From Mytilus edulis (taxonomy: Eukaryota > Mollusca > Bivalvia > Mytilida > Mytilidae), in NCBI RefSeq assembly GCF_963676685.1, contig NC_092344.1, positions 48,692,830 through 48,756,829 of the forward strand: a stretch of 64,000 nt of DNA, in the 5' to 3' direction. Positions within the stretch are counted from its first letter, which is position 1, and each line of letters opens with the position of its first letter. The notes beneath the pieces were generated by a model that worked only from the letters and a program-made list of their open reading frames with translations, was not told the DNA's origin and ran no database searches. Shown here in pieces: positions 57,471 through 64,000 of the stretch. The translations under genes and the position numbers were made by a program.

Positions 57471-58377
57471 AATTATAAGATCACATTTACACTATAAAAT
57501 ATTGTTGATTCAGTCAATAAAACTTCGACGCTACTTGAAAAAATCCAGAATGTCCTAAAAAAAAACGGACATCTTATATTTAATATAAACGCGGACTTAT
57601 TCATCCGAACTACAAGTATTTCGCTAAAATTCTACAAATTAAAGGAGATGTTGATTCTATTAACGCATTGTCGTTGATTTGTACATTCGTATGTGGAAAA
57701 AAATAGTTTTATCTAACATTTCTAAGAATATATATATATATATAAGTTGTGTTACTACAAATATTTTATAAGTAATAGTTATCCCATGAGGACGCGGTGT
57801 GTCACCCCGATCACCCCGATGGCCGAATGGGATTACTATTTTACATCCCAGCTGTTTTAGATTAGACGAAAAACCATTTATAATTCATAAAATCTAGTTT
57901 AGAACGCTACACAACCATTATAATATAGTTTTACTTTATATATTACTATATAATATATACCCTTTATGACACCCAAACACGATGTTTAAATATGAAACCA
58001 TGTCAACTCGGCCAACACTACATCGCCACTTTCTACAACATCGCCCCGCTCTTGTTTACCAACTAGCCCCACTTATGAAAAGGGTAAAATCCCAGCGAAC
58101 AATCAGTCTGACAACTCGCCTTATTTATGAAAACGGTTAAAATCTCCTGAATAAAGGTCTGCCAACTCGCCCCTCTTATGAAAATATCTTGCTTCCTTTA
58201 AATATGTTAGATTACTGATATTTGGTATCCAGACGTTCTGGTGTAGGGGTGTCCGGCTCAGGTAATCCCTGGAAGAACAAAGGAGCTGGGATGTAATTAC
58301 TGTTAATCACATATATCATATACCTCTTATATTTATTTTGAACGGTTGCAATTCTTACCAGTAAAACCTTTTGTTAC

Positions 58378-58620
58378 ATTATAAAAAAGAAGATGTGGTA
58401 TGATATCCAATGAGACAACTATCCACAAAAAACCAAAATGACACAGACATTAACAACTATAGGTCACCGTACGGCCTTCAACAATGAGCAAAGCCCATAC
58501 CGCAAATTCAGCTATGAAAGGCCCCGATAAGACAATGTAAAACAATTCAAACGAGAAAACTAAAGGCCTAACCAACATATTCAAAAGAAAAAACCTGGTC
58601 ACATTCGAAACAAAAATTCA
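58378..58620 (-). repeat. Dispersed repeat family A, unit 2
   Basis: Same insertion as 23,510-23,750, here not preceded by the LTR-like insertion. Confidence 0.75.
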
Positions 58621-59056
58621 GTTCACTCGAGAAAAATACACGATGAAAATAGACACGTCTACACTAACCGGAAAATTGCTTTGATTTTAGCCAAAGATAG
58701 AAATTAACTGTATATTCTTGAGAGAGATTCACATTTCAGTACATAAATTCACGGTTTCCATTAAATCTGATGTAATAATCATTTATTATTTTAAGTGAAA
58801 GTAAACGGATTGCTTTTATTACGTTTCAATTAGTTGAAGGCTGTATGGAAATTATTTATGACTTTATATATTTTCAATAGAATCTAAACATTTATTATCT
58901 TTTAAAAAAAGATATCCGACACCTTCAAATCGGAGCATACTTTTAAAACAACAATTGTTTCGATCTTTCCTTTTTATCATGTTTAAATGCCGAAACTTGA
59001 CGTCAAAAGTCTGACAATTGAGCACACATATTTATCTATAACAAATATATATATAT

Positions 59057-59174
59057 AAGATAATAAATGTTTAGATTCTATTGAAAATATATAAAGTCAT
59101 AAATAATTTCCATACAGCCTTCAACTAATTGAAACGTAATAAAAGCAATCCGTTTACTTTCACTTAAAATAATA
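59057..59174. repeat. Templated inverted insertion of a nearby segment
   Basis: About 118 bp that is the reverse complement of about 58,785-58,902, which is only some 150 bp away. It is inserted in an (AT)n tract. Unit 1 has only (AT)n at this place (24,165-24,200). Confidence 0.85.
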
Positions 59175-60451
59175 TAGTTCAGTCTAGGCGGCTGTCAAAT
59201 TAATGATCACTAATTTGACTTAGGTTATCATATTTGATATATTGCATACTTAAACATGGTTTCAAATTACTAAAAAGATAAATAAACAACCATGCATAGT
59301 CTTGTTTAAATGCATTATTGAATGTTTAAGACAAGAGAGCGCAATTATTCTTAATGCATTTTCCATAGTGTACCAATTGTATTCCGTATTTTTTTCTCAA
59401 AGACTACACAAACTAGGCAAAAACTGGTAGCAGTTTCTGTAACTAGAAATGTCAGTGTTGCATTACAACCAAAAAAATATATAGGGTTTTTCGGCAGAAA
59501 TTGACTTAAAATGCAGTTGAAAAGGATAGTCTTTTTTTCGGTTAATGAAAAAGGCATATTTTTTATGGCTCCGACGTGCAGAAATGGAAGATATTTTCTA
59601 TAAGTCGTAAAATGTGAATATGATTTTCTGCAATTTTTAAACCTAAGTGGATAAGCTTTCGTGTAAATGTAATTCTAATCCTGTATCATCCAATCAGAAG
59701 CCGGATAGGATTCTATGCTGAGTACCATCTTGCCGGTAAAATGTAAACAAATAATTGTGCTTGTGTTACCTCATATAATAACCATCGAGATTACAATCGA
59801 AGACTCCTACTAGTCATTCGTATTGATATAAACATAAATATTAATATAGATAGACGGAAAACACGTAGAGCTTTGTAAATACGATTTGAACAGGTCTGTT
59901 TGACCTATATATAGCTAGTGTCATAGATTAAAACATGTACTAGTATATAAATGATTTCTGGTGTGGCGAATCAGTGAAAGAAATACTGTTGTTCTTTCTG
60001 ATTGCTGTCTTGTTTAACAGTTAAATGTTGACATTATTTTCTGTTTAATAAATTTAGGCATTGGTAGGCAATCAACAGCCAAAAGGTTATGTTATGGTTA
60101 TATGAACACGATTTCATATTAAAATGAATTGTTGGCTTTTTGTTTGACCAAAAACCGAGCTGACTACTGATGAAACATAATTTCCATTAAACTCATCTTT
60201 TGTCAGATAAAATAATTTGCTAAACATATTTTGATACTCTTTATTTGGAGTATCGTATCTTGTACCAACGCATATTCATATCTTAATCCTTGATAATGTA
60301 TATCATAATATTTTAGTTGTGTGATTGTCTATCTATCTAGCACGCATAAAGGGCCAACCCGTGGTAAAATCACGATATATTCAAACCCCCATAAATTATT
60401 TCTAAATTCACTTTAATCATTTGAAGAATTTCTATTTACAAACCGAACGTA

Positions 60452-61543
60452 TTAGATCAGACTGTCTGTCATTTTGGCGACATGAATTTTTCCGCAGTCC
60501 TCATTTTTGCCTTTACCACTTCCAATTAATAAATATCCTTCTGTGTCAAAGCATACACAATATGGCCTGGTTATGCCCAAGTCTTTGAAAATTAATTGCA
60601 ACCCAAGTAGATCTCCTTTCAAGTTTATAACATGTATAGCATCGTTTCCCCTGTCTGCAACTACAACGTTATCACTTGCCGTAATAGTAAATCCCTCTGG
60701 TTGAAATGTTTCTAAATCGTCTTGCCCGTCGTAGGTAAACCTTAAGCGACCATGTCTATCCACAGCTATTATTCTACCATTGTGGTCAGTGTCAAAACGA
60801 TCAATAACATAGACAACATTTCTAGAATCAGTGAGAATGCGTGCTGCATAACTGAACAATTTATTTCCTTTTTTGTCAACTTCTAATGTTACTCTCCGCT
60901 GATAATCACTACCGAAAATTATTACCTGTCTGACCGAAAAATCCTGGGCTGGATGAGGTGGTCCTTGTTCTCGTAATCCAACTAATACTTCCTTGTCTTT
61001 GTTTATATGTATCGCCAAAGGCAGCATCGGAAAAGTGTCTAAAACAGTTTTTACTTCACCCGCGGGGGATAAAATTTGTATTTTGTGGTCACGATGTTCA
61101 ATCAAAAGTATTTCACCGTCTTTTTTTATTGCAAAGTCAAATATTTTTCTCTTCAACGTCTGTAATATCTTTATTGATGATTCTAAACGTTTCCCTTTCA
61201 CAAATTGATGTTTGTCAGACGTTTTCTGATTAAATTTAAAGTATAACAAATCGTCATCCGAACAAAGTAAAGTATTAACAGCAGGTAGAGAAGTTGTGTA
61301 TGATTTGAAAACGGATGAAATAACTACAGACGATACTGGTGATGATTTGCTGATATCCTGAATAGACACAATGTCATGATCTTGTGCAGATTGAAGTCCT
61401 TGATGGACACTTTCTTTACAGGAGTTACACATACGAACATTGCAATCTTCACATTTCCACAGTATTTCTTGACCTTTGCAAAAATAGCATGAAACTGGCA
61501 CTTGTGCTTTTCTTATACTTGTGGATTTCCCTGAAGTCGCCAT
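60452..61543 (-). CDS. B-box zinc finger/beta-propeller (NHL-like) protein, copy 2
   Basis: 363 aa, intronless, intact. It has the same single B-box (CYFCKGQEILWKCEDC ... CNSCKESVHQ) and NHL-like blades as copy 1. The three differences from copy 1 are all in the propeller half (KDKEVLVG, NDAIHV, NEDCGK). Both copies remaining open suggests a very recent split or retained function. Confidence 0.85.
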   Translation of the reverse strand: MATSGKSTSIRKAQVPVSCYFCKGQEILWKCEDCNVRMCNSCKESVHQGLQSAQDHDIVSIQDISKSSPVSSVVISSVFKSYTTSLPAVNTLLCSDDDLLYFKFNQKTSDKHQFVKGKRLESSIKILQTLKRKIFDFAIKKDGEILLIEHRDHKIQILSPAGEVKTVLDTFPMLPLAIHINKDKEVLVGLREQGPPHPAQDFSVRQVIIFGSDYQRRVTLEVDKKGNKLFSYAARILTDSRNVVYVIDRFDTDHNGRIIAVDRHGRLRFTYDGQDDLETFQPEGFTITASDNVVVADRGNDAIHVINLKGDLLGLQLIFKDLGITRPYCVCFDTEGYLLIGSGKGKNEDCGKIHVAKMTDSLI

Positions 61544-61571
61544 TTTTACAGTAAAATAAACATCAAAACGT

Positions 61572-61587
61572 CACGTGTTTCACTTTC
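61572..61587 (-). promoter_or_regulatory. ISRE-like and E-box elements upstream of B-box gene copy 2
   Basis: GAAAGTGAAAC on the gene strand (61,587-61,577) joined to CACGTG (61,577-61,572), identical to copy 1. Confidence 0.45.
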
Positions 61588-62397
61588 TACTTCGTTCTAA
61601 GTAGGTATAAAAAAGTTGAATACTATAGAAATGTGTAACCTTAACCCATTTAAAGTTTGTCTTGTCATGATCTAAACATGAAGAAAAGTATTTGTATAAA
61701 GTTTAAAGATAAGTACATTATAGAATATAAAGACTACATTTTAAATCGTATTTTTTTGCTTTTACACAACAAGGTATTTTTTTAAAGAATTGCTATTGTC
61801 ATATTTGAAATAAACTTATTTCATAAACGAAGGAGCTGTATTATATGATGCTCAAAATGCATTTTAAAACCAACAATTGTGTTGCATTTATGTTCTTTTT
61901 TTAACGATGCGATAGAGCACTCACTCAATTTTACTACGCCTATGGAAATGGACGGCAGACGGTTTAACTACTTGCTTAACTATCAAATAGTATGATTTCC
62001 TTTTAACAGGGAAAGTCCGCGATTTTTTGCTCTAATCTAAATATGTTCATCTTAACATAAAAAACACATTAACAAAGTTTTAAATTTATATTCCTTCTAA
62101 TAACGGAGAAAATCAAGTATTTGTTACTTTTTGGTTCACGTACATTTTGTACGTGAATGGGTTGTGACGTTTTAATCCGATTTGTTGAATCCTGGTAAAA
62201 AACAAAATCTGTTTTAATTGCTTATCGAAATTTAACGTACGTCAAAGTGCACAGATGGTCGTTGGTCGTCGTTAATAACCACAATATAAGAATGAAAGAA
62301 AATGAATATCGTGTACCATTTTGTATTGATTGAATAAAACTTTCTATATGAAATTATCTAAATAATAATACAACTCATAAATTATTGTTGAGATTTT

Positions 62398-62500
62398 TTC
62401 ATAAAATATCTATTGAAGATTTGTTAACAAAATATCTATGGAAGATTTGTTAACAAAATATCTATTGAAGATTTTGTCATAAAATATCTATTAAAAATTT
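62398..62500. repeat. ~24-bp minisatellite, unit 2
   Basis: Four AAAATATCTATTGAAGATTT-type units, counterpart of 27,418-27,515. Confidence 0.8.
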
Positions 62501-62599
62501 TCACTGATTTTCAATTACAAATATTTTACGTTTTATTTACAGTTAAAACTTTGATAACCAATTTTCAATAAAAAATATGTGTGAACAGAGTGTGTATAT

Positions 62600-63335
62600 T
62601 ATTTGTCATTGTTTATTTCTCGAATTGAGGAGAATTCGTTTGTACTTTACCTTGCAGCAATTGAGCATCAGGCGTACACAGGTGTGAATGTTGTCATTTG
62701 GAGTGGATTAACAAAAAGAGTATAACATGTTTAATACACCAAGAAGAAATACCTGATGACATTAGAGAAACAATGATTAAAGTGTATAAATTAATTGAAA
62801 ATAAACTTTCCTTTTTTTTAATTCCGGAAGTGTATGCAATATTAAAATTGATAACAATTCGATTACGTTCTATGCAATTAGCATAAAATTAAAATATGAA
62901 AATAAAAGAATAGTACTTTTAATTTCAAAAATTAAAAGTATCATTTTCCAATTAATAATAATTTAACATCTGTTTAATTTACTTTACTGGAATTCTTTAA
63001 CTTGTACTTAAATATGGCGTTGTTTAAATGCTAACAATCGTAAATCTATCGCAATTTCAAAGTTTTTAATTGAAAAAAATACAACAGTACAACATACATA
63101 TTTTTTTGTGTTTTTTTTAAACATTTCATTCTTCCATAATTAATTTCAACTGACAATCACTTAAACAAATTATTTGTGAAAAAAATGCTAATTATCGTGT
63201 ATTTTATTAATGGATATGACATACATTATAAATCTAAGCTAATACATTATTTTGTTAGAGGATTTTTACTAATTTTTTTTTATATTCTATATCGTTTTAA
63301 AAGACCCAAATAAATTCAAAAGTATCATTTATCAA
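62600..63335. other. Intergenic end of unit 2
   Basis: Collinear with about 27,640-27,797 and 28,710-29,285 of unit 1. No gene supported; a 62-codon frame at 62,698 is not open in unit 1. Confidence 0.5.
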
Positions 63336-63343
63336 CACCTTAA

Positions 63344-63806
63344 GGTGTAATACCACCAAATCATGGTACGTCACATCCGGTTGCATACGAAAGTAGGACT
63401 AAAAAAATATTCCCTTGAATTTGACAGTTGTAGAAAATTAACCCTGCATTTCAATGCACTTAAATTTTTCTGAGTCGTAAATATGTATGTTGGGTGTCTG
63501 AAAGCATCATTCTTTTTTTATTTGATGGTCTTATAAAATATTTTGGAACGTTAAGGTTACATAGTTACCAAAGCAGGTAACCAGTAAATAACAGTGTAAA
63601 AATTGGGTTGTCTACCCTCGGCGGTGGTTACTTTCTTATATGCAATGAAATGTAGTGTGAATTTTTCACTGTATCACTGGAAAGGATTGAACTTTACACA
63701 TGCAAAGTATTTCTTTTGTTGAAATAAAGGTAAATACTGTACGATTTTTTTAAAAGTGCCAATTTAACAAAGACTAATAGGGAAAAATCAATGGTGGTAT
63801 TACACC
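63344..63806. mobile_element. 463-bp TTAA MITE private to unit 2
   Basis: Perfect 15-bp terminal inverted repeats GGTGTAATACCACCA, with TTAA on both sides (63,340-63,343; 63,807-63,810). Unit 1 has one TTAA in CACCTTAAGAAAC (about 29,265-29,272). Non-coding. Consistent with a piggyBac-type MITE. Confidence 0.9.
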
Positions 63807-64000
63807 TTAAGAAACAACACAATCATCCTATTAAATATTTAAAAGTTCAACCTTTGGGAGTAGTAAATAAGCAACTCATTCGAAGTTTGTACGATCACGG
63901 AAAATAATTGAATTAAATTGGATTAAAAAAATACAGACAGTCTACCCTCTCGGTCTTAGTGATAATATCATGGAAATTGGCAATATATCAAGAACCGATT

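Larger units (their letters stand above)
40596..64000. repeat. Duplicated block, unit 2 (runs off the window)
   Basis: Collinear with 8,130-36,300. The last bases (63,835-64,000) match 36,130-36,296, the sequence just before Penelope-like copy B, so the unit probably continues beyond the window. Confidence 0.85.

Noticed and set aside
62698-62886. A 62-codon frame at the end of unit 2 as a small gene
   Set aside because: The unit 1 counterpart is interrupted by stops and an insertion, and no domain is visible.

Overview
This is an AT-rich, intron-containing eukaryotic nuclear DNA window. It carries no bacterial-type operons. The repeat families resemble those of marine mussels, and the host-gene families (secreted pleiotrophin/midkine-like modules, Toll-like-receptor LRRs, B-box/NHL-type proteins) are ones expanded in bivalves. 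I infer a bivalve mollusc, probably a mytilid; this rests on recognition, not on a search.

Layout. About 1-8,100 is a repeat-rich flank: fold-back repeats, minisatellites, dispersed elements and a relic cysteine-rich tail, with no convincing host gene. From about 8.1 kb the window holds two collinear copies of one block. Unit 1 spans about 8.13-40.6 kb and unit 2 about 40.6 kb to the window end. In order, each unit holds: (i) a five-exon gene for a secreted protein with four pleiotrophin/midkine C-domain-like modules joined by highly charged linkers (unit 1 14,171-18,267; unit 2 45,066-49,172); (ii) a decayed Toll-like-receptor-type LRR fragment (19,711-20,625; 51,748-52,663); (iii) an intronless minus-strand B-box/beta-propeller gene of 363 aa (25,481-26,572; 60,452-61,543). 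Unit 1 ends in a degenerate Penelope-like element at 36.3-40.6 kb. The same pre-element sequence reappears in the last 160 bases of the window, which suggests that unit 2 ends the same way.

The units differ mainly by mobile-element insertions, and each one gives a matched empty site in the other unit. Unit 1 only: a Penelope-like element (10.17-13.17 kb), an LTR-like insertion (22,000-23,497), a hairpin-bearing insertion (about 27.80-28.71 kb) and a 6.8-kb TTAA-flanked composite (29,294-36,125) with a nested hAT-like element. Unit 2 only: a 1.28-kb inverted-repeat element (41,874-43,151), a rearranged tract with a G-run element (49.77-51.39 kb), a 5'-truncated Ngaro/DIRS-type tyrosine-recombinase retroelement (53,133-57,470), a templated inverted insertion (59,057-59,174) and a 463-bp TTAA MITE (63,344-63,806).

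The most notable items are the 'beads-on-charged-rods' midkine-like gene, a nonsense codon in its second copy that falls in a phase-symmetric exon, and the Ngaro-type element. That element joins RNase H to an SGNH hydrolase, and its split repeats meet at a lox-like inverted repeat with a 6-bp spacer. The near-identical units could be a true tandem duplication or two haplotypes wrongly placed in series; the sequence alone cannot decide.
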